Origin: Rhynchopus sp. YZ270_cl-10
Lineage: Eukaryota > Euglenozoa > Diplonemea > Diplonemida > Diplonemidae
DNA: 64,000 bases
Direction: 5' to 3'
NCBI GenBank assembly: GCA_964035575.1
Contig: OZ037840.1
Coordinates: 744,001 to 808,000, forward strand
Below the pieces are notes generated by a model that did no database searches, was not told where the DNA came from, and saw nothing but the letters and a program-made list of their open reading frames with translations. A program made the translations under genes and the position numbers. Positions 32,284 through 43,597 of this stretch are shown piece after piece; position 1 is the first letter of the stretch, and every line of letters starts with the position of its first letter.

Positions 32284-35200
32284 ATGGCTTCCGAAGACGA
32301 GATGGCACGTATAGTATACCAATCCTTTAGTCGAGGGATGGAGCAGCCAAGCTTCGGCGACTTCCAGCAGGGTATGCAGCAGCTCGAGGTGGAGTTCACC
32401 CCTGAAACGCTCCGCCATATGTTCGACAAGGCAGACCGCAACCGCGACGGCCGTCTGTCTTCCGTAGAATTCAAAAGCCTTGCGGCGCAGTACCCAAAGC
32501 TCATTGAATGCCTTGCACACCGTCTGTCCGACCGGCGTGCACAGGATGTCCACGATGAAAGCGTTGCGCATGCGGAGATGGAGGTCGAAAACGCGACACA
32601 CCACTGCGAGCAAAAGGCGCAGGCCTTCGAAGACATGGCCGAAGCACACCGGGAGTGCGAGGAACAGCTTGCTGAACGGCTACGTCTGCTGGAGGAGGAG
32701 CGGGCGCGCGAGGCGGAGGCACGCAACGCAGACGAGGCACAAAGACATGACCAGGTCTCCTCTCGACAGGCAGACCAAGTTGCCTCTGCGATCGACAAGC
32801 TTGCGACCGGAGTATGCGATGAGAAGAAGGAGCAGTTCTATGCTTCCGTGACGGAGGACGATATCCGCACCTTTGCCGGGAAGCTTGCAGCAGAGTGGCG
32901 CACCAAGCCAGGCGACGTCGTTGACGAGCTGGTCGAGAACCTCAAAACCCCCGACACCGTGCACTCCAAGCTCGCTGTCGTTGCCGAAGCTGCCCGCCAC
33001 CTCCACGAAACACGCGGCCAGCACTACCCACAACGCAACCGCGCGGAGCTCCTTGTCATGGCACTCTACACCATGGCTGGACCCGACATCGACGCTCTCA
33101 TGACTTTTGAGAACGTTCCCGTATACGACGAAGGCAACAAAGAACCGTGGGATGCATACACCAAGCAGTACTCCAAGGAACGCAACGGTGCGATCTTCAG
33201 CTCCATCAACTGGGCCATGCGGACCGCAGCAGACCCCAAGAAGGAGGGCTCAGACGAAGGCGCGCAGGCATGGGACGCATGCAAGAAATGGATCAAATAC
33301 ATTACCCTGCTTCTCTCCGTCTGCGTTCAGGTGGAGACACAGCACGAAGCTGCGGGGGCAGAGCTTGCGAGAGGGCTTGCCGGGCTGCCTGAGGAGGTGG
33401 TTGACGCTCATAAGGCTTTGACCTCTGAGGACACGCTGTCGTGGCCGTCTGCCTCGAGCTGTGCTTTTGACCGTTCCGTGAGTGAGTCGTATGTGAAAGG
33501 CGATGCGGCGAATGCGACCAAGCAGAAGGGAGGTGCAATCCTGTTTCTGTTGAAGGAGGCCCGCTGGGGGGTCTCTCTGCAGGCCATCTCGAAGTACCCG
33601 AAGGAGGCAGAGATGTTGCTGCCGCCGTTTGCGAAGTTCAGTCTTGCCTCGCAGGATGTGGACAGCAGCCTCGGCGACGCTCTTGTACTGCATCTCCAAA
33701 TGACCGGACACAATGCAGAAGAGAAGTTCTGCCGTGAGGTAAGCACTGCAGGGGACCACTCCGCCAAGCGCCTACAGACTGCTTTGGTATGGCTTGTTTT
33801 TGGCAGAATTGAGGGGAATGTGTAGTGTGTTTGTATTTTTCAACTTTTTTTTATTTCTCCTTTTGCAGGTTGCCCACGCCGAGTCTGCGCTGCGTGATAG
33901 GACAGCAGAGCTCGAGAGGCAGCGTCAACGCGAACGTCAATGCGGCGGAGACGTGCTGCGCACAGAACGCGACGTGGACCGCCAGCGCAACAGACTTGCC
34001 CTCTCTGAGTCCGACGCAAAACGTGCAGAGGACCGCCTTAAGGAGCTGGAGAGGCTGCTCGAGGTACTCAACAACCTACCCACACCCTCACCTTCACCTT
34101 CACCTTTTTGCTTCAAATAAAGAGAACTTCATTTATTTTTAAAACCCCCCCACCCTCACACCCTCACACCCTACAGGAACAACGCGACGAATGCGACCGC
34201 CAGCAGGACACCATGCACCGCAACGAACAAGAACTCCGCGACGCAGAAGGCCTGCGCGAAGCAGCGCTTGTGGACCAGGGCGAGGCACGCAACGATGTGG
34301 AGGCAGCAGAGGCAGTGGTGGTGGAGGCTGCGTCTGCGCTGGAGGATGCGAAGAAGGCGAAGGAGGTTCGCAGGCAGGAGGCTCAGGTGCGTCTGGTCGA
34401 GGCACGGCGGGATACGGGCGCGCAGGAGCGTGAGAAGGACAACGCAGAGCGCGTTCTGTCGCAGCACCGCAGCGGACTGCAGTCCTCACGTGGTGAGCTG
34501 GACAACGCACTCCACGAGCTTGAAGAAGCGGAACGCCGTGTACGCCAAATGCGTGAAGCATCTGCAGCAGCGCGTGAACGCCGTGCCTCACTCAACGAAG
34601 ACGAACGCTTCATCCTCGACCAAGAAGTCAAGCTCGTCCTCCAACGCCTTGCGCTCGAGGAGAAGGAAAGCAAGCACTACTCCGACCTGCGCTCCTTCGA
34701 CGACAACTTCCGCCCCAACTCCCCGCCAAACCAGCGCCCCTCGGGGCTCCAGGCACGCTCCGTCGGCAACCCGGTTCCGCCGCCACAGACGCGCAACACA
34801 TCGCCAGGGCTCTCTGCGCAAAGCACACCGAAGACGCGCTATGCCGACGAGAGGAGGGAAAGGGAGAGGACGCCACTGCAGGAGATCCAGCAGCAGCAGG
34901 TGCACACACCTGTGCAGCGCGGGGGTAGTGTGGGTGGTGGTGGTGGTGGTGGTGGTGGGGGAGCAGTCACCACTGAAGGCCTCATGAGAGCACAAAGCGC
35001 AGCACACAGCGAAGCACACAGCGCAGTGTCGCACAGAGAGACGCAAGGTAGTGGTGCGCGTCGGCAGAGCGGTGGGGCAGGGCAGCAGCCGTTGGTATGG
35101 GAAAGCTTGGGTGTAGTTTCGCCCTCCCGTGGGTCTATTTTCATTTATTTTTTGGAATGCTATTCGGGTTTGCTATGTGGGAGCACACCTTGCCCTATGT

Positions 35201-37024
35201 CAAGTGTTATGCTAGGATGGTGGTTTGAGAATTTGTCACCTTTTTTACAAAATAAAATAAACACTACACCCGTTCACAGGAGGTCGTCTTCAATGTAGAG
35301 CTTATGGATGAAAACGATGCCGTAGGTCTCTACTGGGAAGGACGTGAGGGAGGCGACATCTGTGTCAAGAGCGTTACGCAGAACGGCGCAGCGTGGCGGG
35401 TCGGTATGTGCTAAAGTAATTTCCACTCCACGAATCAAATCGAGACCAAATATGGTGGACTCAGCGGAGGTCAGGCCCTGAAGAGCCGTACTCGCAATTC
35501 CCCTCCCCCACCCGCCTTTCACAATTTTGTGCATCAGAGGGGAGAAAGAGCCTCTCCTTTTCGCCCACCCTCAAAACCTCGATAGAATGGTGCGATGCCC
35601 AGCATGCTGGGGACCCTATTTTTGCCGTTTTAATACAACAGTTCACACCTCAAAATATTCTCACTCTCGACAGGCATCAGAGAAGGCCTGACCCTGCTGC
35701 GTGTGGACGGCTTGAAGGTGTCGAGCAAGGAGGATGTGCAGACAGCGCTGCGTGGCCTGCGCGTCACTGGGAAGTGCCAAATGGTCTTCGCCAAGGCATC
35801 TGCACGCGACCACACACCAGAGCGCCGTGCCACAAGCGGGTCCGTCGCCACCTTCGCAGGCACACAGCACCACCAAGAGTCTGTGCCCCCTGTCGCGTCA
35901 CCACCGGCCCGCGCACCAGCCTCAACACAGCCGCCTCTTAGCGCCGTAGAGAGGATCCGTCAGGGCATGCTTGAGGTATGTGTTTGTGGTTTGTTTTCCT
36001 GAAGCCAAAGATGCGGTGTTTTTATTCCTGCCGAACTGGCCTTTTAGCGATTTTTTTGAAGGGGTCGGGGGGAAAAAAAATGTTTTTCTCTCACAGCGTG
36101 GACAGCAAGAGAAGCCTGCACCCACCCAGACCAGGCAGGCAAGCCCCCCTGCTGCACGCACGTCACCGTCGGCGTCGCACCAGCAGCAGAGCGCCACCCC
36201 GCGTGCACTGCCCGAGCCCGAACGCAAGGACGCCATCAGCGAGCCCGACAGGACGTACCTCCCACGCGCAGTTGTGGAGTACGCCACACGCGATGAGGGT
36301 ATGCCTCTGCTCCACACCCCCTCCCTCCTCCCCCTCCCCTCCCCCTCCTCACAGCAGAACTCTTTTTCTTTTTCTTTTCCTGCACCCCCTCTTCCTACTC
36401 CGCTCCAGGCGCCTCTCAACCCTCACTATTTCCCTCCTGAGCATTTAGCATTTACCCCAACATCTCCCCCTCCTTTCCACAGGCCACGACCACCGCTCTG
36501 CCGCCCCCATCGCCCGCACCACTACTCCCGTTCGTGCCCTTCCCCCGAAGCCAATCACCACCACCACCACCACCACCACCACCACCACAACGGACCGCGA
36601 ACCCGTCCGTGTCGGCCGCCCTACAAGCACTGGTAGGCAGTGGCAGGGTGCGTCGGGTTCACCGACACCGGGTGGTGGTGGGGCACATGGTGCGGTTTGG
36701 CATGAACCGCAGCAGGCAGTGGTGCGTGCACATGCTGCAGCATCGCACCCCCATGAGGCTCGTGATGTGTACGGTTCGCGTGGCGTCTCTCCGGCACCAC
36801 GCCCTGCCTCCGCCTTTGCTTATAAGGGCAGCCCGCCGCTCTCAGCGACAGTGGCACCAAGCACGCCGACGTATGGTGGTGGTCAGCCGCAGCCTGGCTA
36901 CCAGGCAGTGCCCGATGCTCAGGGTGCGTCGCTTGAAAGACGCATTGCGGCGCTGAGCGCTGCTGTCGCAGCGTCGCGTGACAGAACTGCGGTCCGCGAC
37001 ATGAGGTCCACCCGCCCCCATTAG
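32284..37024 (+). CDS. EF-hand, ADP-ribosyltransferase, coiled-coil and PDZ protein, seven exons
   Basis: Exons: 32284-33786, 33869-34063, 34177-35094, 35280-35403, 35674-35975, 36097-36298 and 36483-37024, all in frame, about 1,261 residues. An EF-hand loop (51-62, DRNRDGRLSSVE) precedes a coiled coil. An R-S-E mono-ADP-ribosyltransferase domain follows: R363 (LARGLAGL), the S-block 389-392 (PSASS), and ExE E441/E443 (YPKEAEMLLPP). The ExE pair fits transfer of ADP-ribose from NAD+ to arginine. Long Glu/Arg coiled coils fill about 480-690. A Ser/Pro/Gly-rich linker and a PDZ domain (about 873-960: VGLYWEGREGGDICVKSV, GLTLLRVDGLKV) come next. The tail is Pro/Thr-rich with a poly-Thr run. Probably a Ca2+-regulated, scaffolded transferase. 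An alternative in-frame donor lies at 33739. Confidence 0.8.
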
Positions 37025-39291
37025 AACCACGTTATTGTCTTTGTGCATTTTTAGAGAAGATATTATTGTGTATAGGCGAGAGAGAGAGAGAGACAGAGAG
37101 AGAGATGGCAGTGTTCCCCTCAAGCGGCGGGGTCGCTTCATCCCCTAACATAACGTTCTGATACATGAAGTATCGGGTTTAGATAAAAAAAATGCGTTTT
37201 TGCGTTTATTGTGTTTTTTTTTTGTTAGGCTATACGATAGCCCCTCCCTTTCCCTTCTCCCCTTGAGTTGGCAGCTCAACAGAAAGTTGAGTGTTTTTGT
37301 CTCGAGCTTTTATTCCCCCAAACCGCTAAGGGCAAAAGGAAAAAGAAAATTGTTCACCGTTTTTGCTCCGAACCCGGAAAGGGGAGGGGCAGAGTGGAAC
37401 AAAAGTGTCCATCCTTTTTTTCCCCCCCCCATGTGCTTCCATTCCCCCTCTCCTGTCCCTTTCTGTTGTTTGTACACTCTAGATTTTGACCGTTTGTCCC
37501 TGCCCCCTTTCACAGTACCCTGCGTTAACAGAATGTGGCGCTTTTGTGCGTCATACAAGCTTTTTTCCCCCCTCCCCTCCCTGGAAGAGCAGTGCTGTGC
37601 TGTCCGCCAATCGGAGGTGGTCGCACATTACAACTTCTCTTTTGTTGTTGTTTACATTTTGTTTTAAAAAGGTGACCTCACACGAGAGGCTTAGGTTCAT
37701 CTTATTATTTTTTTTTTGTGTTATCAAGCATTGGCGAATAGAAATGGAAAACGACGGATGGTGCGTGCCCGCTTTAGCGTATTGTTTTTCCACTAACATC
37801 ACTCACATTTATCAGTGAAAAACACAAACCTTTTGCGGTGCGATAAACGAAAAAGTGCTTTCTTTATTTCATTTAACTGTCATATCCTGAAGTCGTTTTC
37901 TATTTTTTGTACGAAGTAGTGCAATAATTCCTTCTCCCCTTTGTGCTCCACCCTCTCCCCGGACTTCAGGACGCGGGTTTTCGGGGTTTTTCGGGACTTT
38001 TGAAAAAAAAAAGGAGAAATGAACAGAGGTGATATTTGACTTTAGTGTGCGACGCACATTCACCAAGGATTATTCAAACCACCAAAAAAAAAAAACCGTT
38101 TGCTTTACCTGAAGTACGGGCGAGGATGGATCAACAAACAATGAATGCATCAAGAAGGGAGATATTTCTTTTTCTTTTTTCTTCTTTTTTCTCTTTTCAT
38201 TTGCTTATTTTTGTAGAACTCTTGTGTCTGTACACAAGAGGCAGATTCATCTTTCAAGCCCCCCCCTTTTCCCCCAAAGTTTTTCAAAAAACCCCTTTTC
38301 TTTTCTCTCCCTCACCTCTGAATGTCTGATCACACAGGCATTGATCCACCCCCCTTTTTTGCCCCTATTTAGAGCACTATTGTTTTCCCCCTAGATTTAG
38401 CTTGTTCATATAGCCGCCCTACCCCCCCGCGGGTTCGATAACAAAAAAAAGCGGAAATCCGGTTGTCTGCGTCCACAGAGACGTTAGCACTTCGACTGCT
38501 GCTTTTTTTTTTATATATGTCAGACGTAAACCACTAAATGGATGTATTGTGGGTCCACCCCAGTGTCTGGTCACCTACCGAAGGAGCCTGGCATATGAGG
38601 GCTCTTGTATTTCAAGACACACCTTTTTTAGATGTGTGCACGAAAAGCACATTTATCTTTCAAATCTTTGATTTTTTTTACATTTTTTTTTTGCACCCAC
38701 CACCCCCTCCCGCCCCCCTTTTCCGAAATATGCCTGGGCACCTGTGTGTCACCCCCTAAAAGGTTGCCACGCGTGTTTCATTTCCCCCCCTTCCCACCCC
38801 ATTACCTCCCCCCACCCATAGTAGATAAACAGTTCAAGCAGTTCCTATCTTTTAATGATTCCTCTACGCTTTCCTCCCCCCACCGCAACTGCTGCCTTTG
38901 TTGACCATCCCTAGCCAGGGGGTATCGTTCAGGACTGGTTCAAAGATATCGTTCAGGACTGTGCACTTTTTGTAGTCTTCCCAGTGCTCTCCTCCAATGT
39001 AGTCTTGGAGCTTATACGTGTTGACGTGACCCATCCCCACCTTTTCAGATGAACTGAGAGGTGAGAAAGGCGCCACGTGACCACCTTCGTTATCGCGGGG
39101 CAAACCCGAGACGCCCCTGGGACGTGTCGTGGTGCCCTTTCCCGCAGCAGGCCTGAGGTCTGCTATTTTGGGGTCGTCGGCCACACCACAGAGGGTTTTA
39201 AATAGGTGTATTAAATTGTGCTAACCTAGGTGTTGTGCCATATATTATAACCTACACTACAGCCCCCCTTCCGTTTTCTCCCTACGACATA
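37025..39291. other. Intergenic spacer with several dispersed repeats
   Basis: It holds a GA-rich microsatellite (37077-37105), a subfamily-A copy (37672-37715), subfamily-C relatives (38227-38265, 38633-38672) and a subfamily-B copy (38519-38625). 37720-37885 repeats part of the 27310-27500 spacer ('gtgcgtgcccgctttagcgt'). A TIR-linked coding remnant is listed separately. AG at 39261-39262 may be the acceptor of the next gene. Confidence 0.5.
38864..39187 (-). pseudogene. TIR-linked coding remnant
   Basis: On the - strand a 106-codon frame starts inside a terminal-repeat-like sequence (GTGTGGCCGACGACCCCAAA at 39185 downward), shared with the element beginning at 47700. It includes SEKVGMGHVNTYKLQDYIGG and YKKCTVLNDIFEPVLND, which look protein-like. 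I recognise no family. It may be a fragment of that element family's own protein. Confidence 0.3.
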
Positions 39292-40634
39292 ATGGCCAGC
39301 GCGAAGTTCTGGGGTGGCCCGAAGGTCTCGCAGTTCCCGTCCGTTCCGTTCTACGGTCTTGCTATGGCCTTCTGGATTTCAGGCTGTGGTGCCTTTGTAG
39401 TCACAAAGAATGCTGCTATGAAGGGATATAACAGCTACGACAATACACGGCAGCGTCAGGGCGAGATTGTGGACGCCAAGTACGTGGGCTTAGGTTTCTG
39501 GAAAATTAAATATATGTTCAAAAACGGGCCCAAGATCTATGTGATGAATCAACTGTCTCCAGGTATGTTTATCAGATGCAACGAAAATGGACGTAGGACT
39601 GCATGGGTTGGGTGTCCACCGCGGGGTCATATACCAAGGTGCACTGTTCACGAGAGGGTTTTTTTGTATTTCGGCTCCACTTTTTTCGATATTCACCCTA
39701 CACCCACATAATCTGTGAAACACATCACAACCCTCTCACAGGAGCGCTTCTCGTGGACTACTGCGGGGAGTTTATCAACCCTTTCCGGGCTGACTACAAG
39801 CAGCTGACTACGGTATGCCTGACCCCCCCTTACACATTGCACGGTGTACTCAGCACGAGAGGGTTGGGATCATCTTAGCTTTTTTCCTTTCATTTGTACA
39901 CACAATTGGACGATGAATTCTCCACCCTCTCTGCGTCTGCCTTGCAATATGAATCAGATGCAAACATTATCTTAAGGGATCAATGTCTTGCGCCTGAATC
40001 AGGCAGTCTGTCATGACACACTTTACGCATAAGCAGAAGACTACCCCCCCCACACAGTTTTTTTCGGCAAAAAAAACAAAAGCCAAAGCAATACAGAGAG
40101 AACCAACCAATTTTTTCGTTTTGCAAATTTTTAATCAATCCCCCTTCACAGATCAACAGTCCTGTCACGGTGCACTTTGACACCAGCTCTGCTATTGTCG
40201 ACAGTGCCTGTGTCGACCAGGGTCCGCACCCTTTCTATACAATGGTGGGTTTGATGTTGTCGGCGGTGTTGTTGAAGAGCGCGCAGACGGTGTTCAGCCG
40301 GGCACGGAATATGATAATCTACCATAGTTTGCAGGCAACGCAGCCTGGCATCACAATGCTCAAGCGACAAGAGGTACACGAGATGCTGAAGCTGCCAGGC
40401 GACGGTCCGGTGGCAGAATTCTTCGCTCGAGGCCACGTAGCCAACCAGCAACGCTTCTGGGGGTCGCGGAGAGCATTCACCGAGAAGATGCGTGAACAGC
40501 ACGACGACGTGACCCGTCAGCTCGTTACCGCGAAAAACGCGAAGGACCTGAACGCCATGCGCCAAGAAGTCCACAACGAAATGGAACGAGAGCGCGTCGC
40601 CCTCGAAGCACAAAACACAACACCTAAGCGATAG
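39292..40634 (+). CDS. Two-TM membrane protein, DUF3592-like
   Basis: Exons 39292-39562, 39742-39812 and 40152-40634 (donors GTATGT, GTATGC) encode 274 residues. One transmembrane helix lies near 20-40 (FYGLAMAFWISGCGAFVV). A lumenal domain follows (about 50-145), with RQGEIVDAKYVG and SPVTVHFDTSSAIVDSACV. A second helix is PFYTMVGLMLSAVLL, then a charged helical tail of about 100 residues rich in Arg, Glu and Gln. The TM, small beta domain, 'V-x-D/N-P-like' strand, TM order resembles DUF3592, whose function is not known. Both introns contain dispersed-repeat copies in sense orientation. Confidence 0.65.
39571..39680 (+). repeat. Dispersed repeat, subfamily B, filling an intron
   Basis: Begins eight bases after the donor with ATCAGATGCAACGAAAATGG and runs through GACTGCATGGGTTGGGTGTC, GGTGCACTGTTCACGAGAGG and GTATTTCGGCTCC. 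It makes up most of the 179-bp intron. A shorter relative lies in the next intron (39841-39880). Confidence 0.7.
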
Positions 40635-40964
40635 GGGTTTTCGAACACAAAAATAATATTTCTAAATCCCCTCTCGAGAGAAAGAGACGTGGTGGTACAG
40701 TCGTAAGCTTTTTTCTTCTTTCTGTGATATAGTGCAACACCTAGAGGGGAAAGTTACAGACAAGGTGACTGTGTGGCGTAAGGTCATCTCATAAAAATTT
40801 TCTTTCAAATAGGGTCCCCAGAAATGACACCACATCCCCCATAGGTCTAATGATCTCGGAAAAGGTGGGGGGGAAAAAATACGGAACGCTGATTATTTTG
40901 CTTCAAAACTTCTGCCCAATCACAAAAAAATGAACACTATTTTCAAGGAGGGGTGGGGCATAAA
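40635..40964. other. Short intergenic spacer
   Basis: A diverged subfamily-A repeat is at 40762-40805 ('ggtgactgtgtggcg', 'taaggtcatctcataaaa'). AG at 40946-40947 lies 17 bases before the next ATG. No gene is seen. Confidence 0.45.
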
Positions 40965-43597
40965 ATGTCGCGGGATTTATTGTCGCTGAAAGACATCCAG
41001 CAGTTGTGGCTGAGTCGTGATGCGATAACAAAATGGATGACCACGCCGTCGTTTTTGCAGGCGATGAGCGGGTTGTATTGCAGGGTTGTTATGCGTGATG
41101 CGAACGCACAGAAGCGGTACCGTATTGCTCGGGTCGAACGCATTGTTTTCCCTGATGCGCGAGAGGACAAGCCCTCTATCGAACTCACGCAAGGAAACAC
41201 CACCCGCACGTACCCACTCCACTTCGTCTCCAACACCACCTTTGCGGAAGACGAACTGGAAGCCTTCTATGATGCCTTCGAAAAAGCTGGTATGGTGTAT
41301 TTTTTTTCTTTGCTTTCTCTTGTGCTAGTTGGGGATCAATCATTTCCCTTTTAAAAGTTGCGTATACTTGGTGCTCCTGAAATAAAAAATACCAAGTACG
41401 CAACAACTACGCACTAAGTACGCAACAAGTACGCAACAACTACACAATATAGGGTATTCCTGTATTTTTTTTTTTTTGTGCACAAAGTGCGCAACAAGCA
41501 CGCAAAATGGGGTTTTCAGGAGCACCAATACTTCAAAAAATGTTGATTCGTATCGTATCGTGGGTCAGCGGGAGGTGCCTGCATTAATAACTTCGCTTTG
41601 GTTTGTATCAGAGAGTTTCAGCGTGAAACCTCGATCAACACTTTTGTGGAAGATGTGATCACGCCTTTTTTTATTCAATAATTGCGTGGAGTTCACACGA
41701 AAAAGCGAGGTGTCTACACGTCATCAATTTTTCAATTTTTCAAAAAATATCACACCCAAAGGAGTGCGCCCTGTCACACGCTCTGACGTACGCCCGAAGC
41801 TGCTATGGCTGCGTGACTTTATGAAGAAACGAGAACGTGGTGAATCGCCAACGCGCCAGGGAGGGGCACGAGGTGACACACGAAAGCCACAACACCAGGA
41901 ACCACCAGCACGGACGCAGCAACGGCGTGACCGTGAGAAGGAGCGGGGGCGTGAGAGGGAGAACGAGAGGCCCCTTGAACGCATGGAAGACATTGCTTCT
42001 GATGACATGGCATCCGAATCTGTATCAGAAAAACCTGTTTCCAGACGCCGTGCGCGCAACGAAGACACCGACATGAAGCGTGAGGAAGGCGGGAAGAGGT
42101 GTCGTGTTGAGAGTGATGGTGGTGGTGCTGCTGCTGTGCCGAAGAACCTGCCGCCCTCGTCGTTGGTAAGCCAAGGGGCGCCACCCCCACCGCCACCACC
42201 ACCACCGCCACCCGCAGCAGGGGAGCCTTGCAAAAAATGCACGCAGAAGGATGCACTGGTTGAGTATGCTTTTAAACCATGCATTTCAGCCTGACTTTAT
42301 ATTTTTCCCCCTTGGCATGATGGTCAAAAATAACTATTTACTGAAAATATTCCGATGAACAAAAGGTACATTCCAAGCTTTCCCACTGGGCGTTTTCCAG
42401 TTTGCGGTAGAGAATACCTTCTCCTGCGCACCGGCAGTTTGTGAGAAGAAGGATACCATACACAAAAAAGACTCGTAAAAATCCATAAGTTCGTTGAACG
42501 CGTCTAAATCGAGATCTGGGCAGTGGTTGCGGATAAAAAGCTCAAGCATCATCGTGCTCGACAACAACTCCTTTTCGCGACTTCTCGCGCGCATTGGGTG
42601 CCACCGAGAAACACCCTTCGCAGCTCACAGAAGTGAAGGTGCCGACAGCCTCACACGTGATCACCATTCGGAGCACTTTTGTTGTGCTGGCTTTGTTCAG
42701 TTCTGCGAAGTAGGCCTGTGCGACCATCGTTGCCGCTGGTGCGTTTCCTGTTGCTGTCTCAGCAAGCCTGATCGTTTTCCACTCCTTTCAACGTATTTGT
42801 AGCTTGACATGCCTTTGCGCTCTCCCTTCTCAAAAGTCTTCTTCACTTCATCTGCTCCATCTGTTTCATTGTCTCCTCACTCCCAGTAGAGAAAAATGCA
42901 ACATAGGAAACCTCCTTCCGTTTTTGGTGACATCGCTGAAATACCAGAATTTAATTTCTACTTTATCGACCCTCTTTACCTTCTTTTCGTTTAGAATCGA
43001 AACTATATGAAATACTTTATCAAATCAACCCCTCTTACAGTGGCATGCGGAACGAGCTCGATCGCTTGGAACAGCAGCTTGCGCAGAGCACCGCAGAGAA
43101 CCGCACCCTGCAAGAGAGCGTGCTGAAGGAGCGTAACAACCAGAAGGAGGTCCGCATAAAGCTCAAAGAGATGGACGTTGTCGTGCAGAAGCAGCAGGCG
43201 CTCATCCAACAACAGCAGCAGCAGATATCTGACCAGCATGCCCTGCAGGTCGAGCTCTCGGTATGCAGGAACAGGTTTATTAAAAAGCCCCAGTGTGAAC
43301 GGCAATTTTAAAATATTTGTTCCCTTTTTTGGGAAATATTTGAGTCCAGAGTACCAACCAACCAACCAACCAACCAACCAACCAACCAACCAACCAACCA
43401 ACCAACCAACCAACCAACCAACCAACCAACCAACCAACCAACCAACCAACCAACCAACCAACCAACCAACCAACCAACCAACCAACCAACCCCCTCACTC
43501 ACCCTCACCCTCACAGAACAAGCGCACCCTCTTGGTAAAGAAGGTCCTCTCACTGCAAGAGAAGGCCACAGGCGACGCGGCGGGCACGGCTTTCTAA
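40965..43597 (+). CDS. Plus3-domain (Rtf1-like) protein, probably five exons
   Basis: Exon 1 (40965-41289) encodes a Plus3 domain at the extreme N-terminus: [35 protein letters not shown], and [20 protein letters not shown]. In Rtf1 this domain binds the phosphorylated Spt5 repeat during transcription elongation. Later exons follow: a small one near 41613-41655 (boundaries uncertain); one ending at 42263, rich in Arg/Glu and then poly-Pro before CKKC; 43041-43260, a coiled coil ([14 protein letters not shown] ... QQQQQ); and 43517-43597, ending TGDAAGTAF. The joins 42263/43041 and 43260/43517 keep frame with GTATGC donors. It lacks an N-terminal extension like that of animal Rtf1, so Rtf1 orthology is only likely. 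Confidence 0.65.
41369..41527. mobile_element. Miniature TIR element with ATACT target duplication
   Basis: Ends TGGTGCTCCTGAAA (41369) and TTTCAGGAGCACCA (to 41527) are inverted repeats. They are flanked by the direct repeat ATACT at 41364-41368 and 41528-41532. The interior is built of AAGTACGCAACAA-like words. It lies in intron 1 of the Plus3 gene. A degenerate relative is at 31238. Confidence 0.8.
43354..43490. repeat. (CCAA)n microsatellite in an intron
   Basis: About 34 copies of the tetranucleotide CCAA lie between the coiled-coil exon and the last exon of the Plus3 gene, followed by a (CTCACC)-rich tract before the acceptor. Confidence 0.95.

Noticed and set aside
36550-36600. Poly-His frame (CACCAC repeat) in the ART gene
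   Set aside because: The spliced frame reads this tract as poly-Thr. The His frame is not continuous with the upstream exons.
38431-38445. GGGTTCGATAAC as a tRNA T-loop
   Set aside because: No matching acceptor stem, anticodon arm or D arm can be drawn around it.
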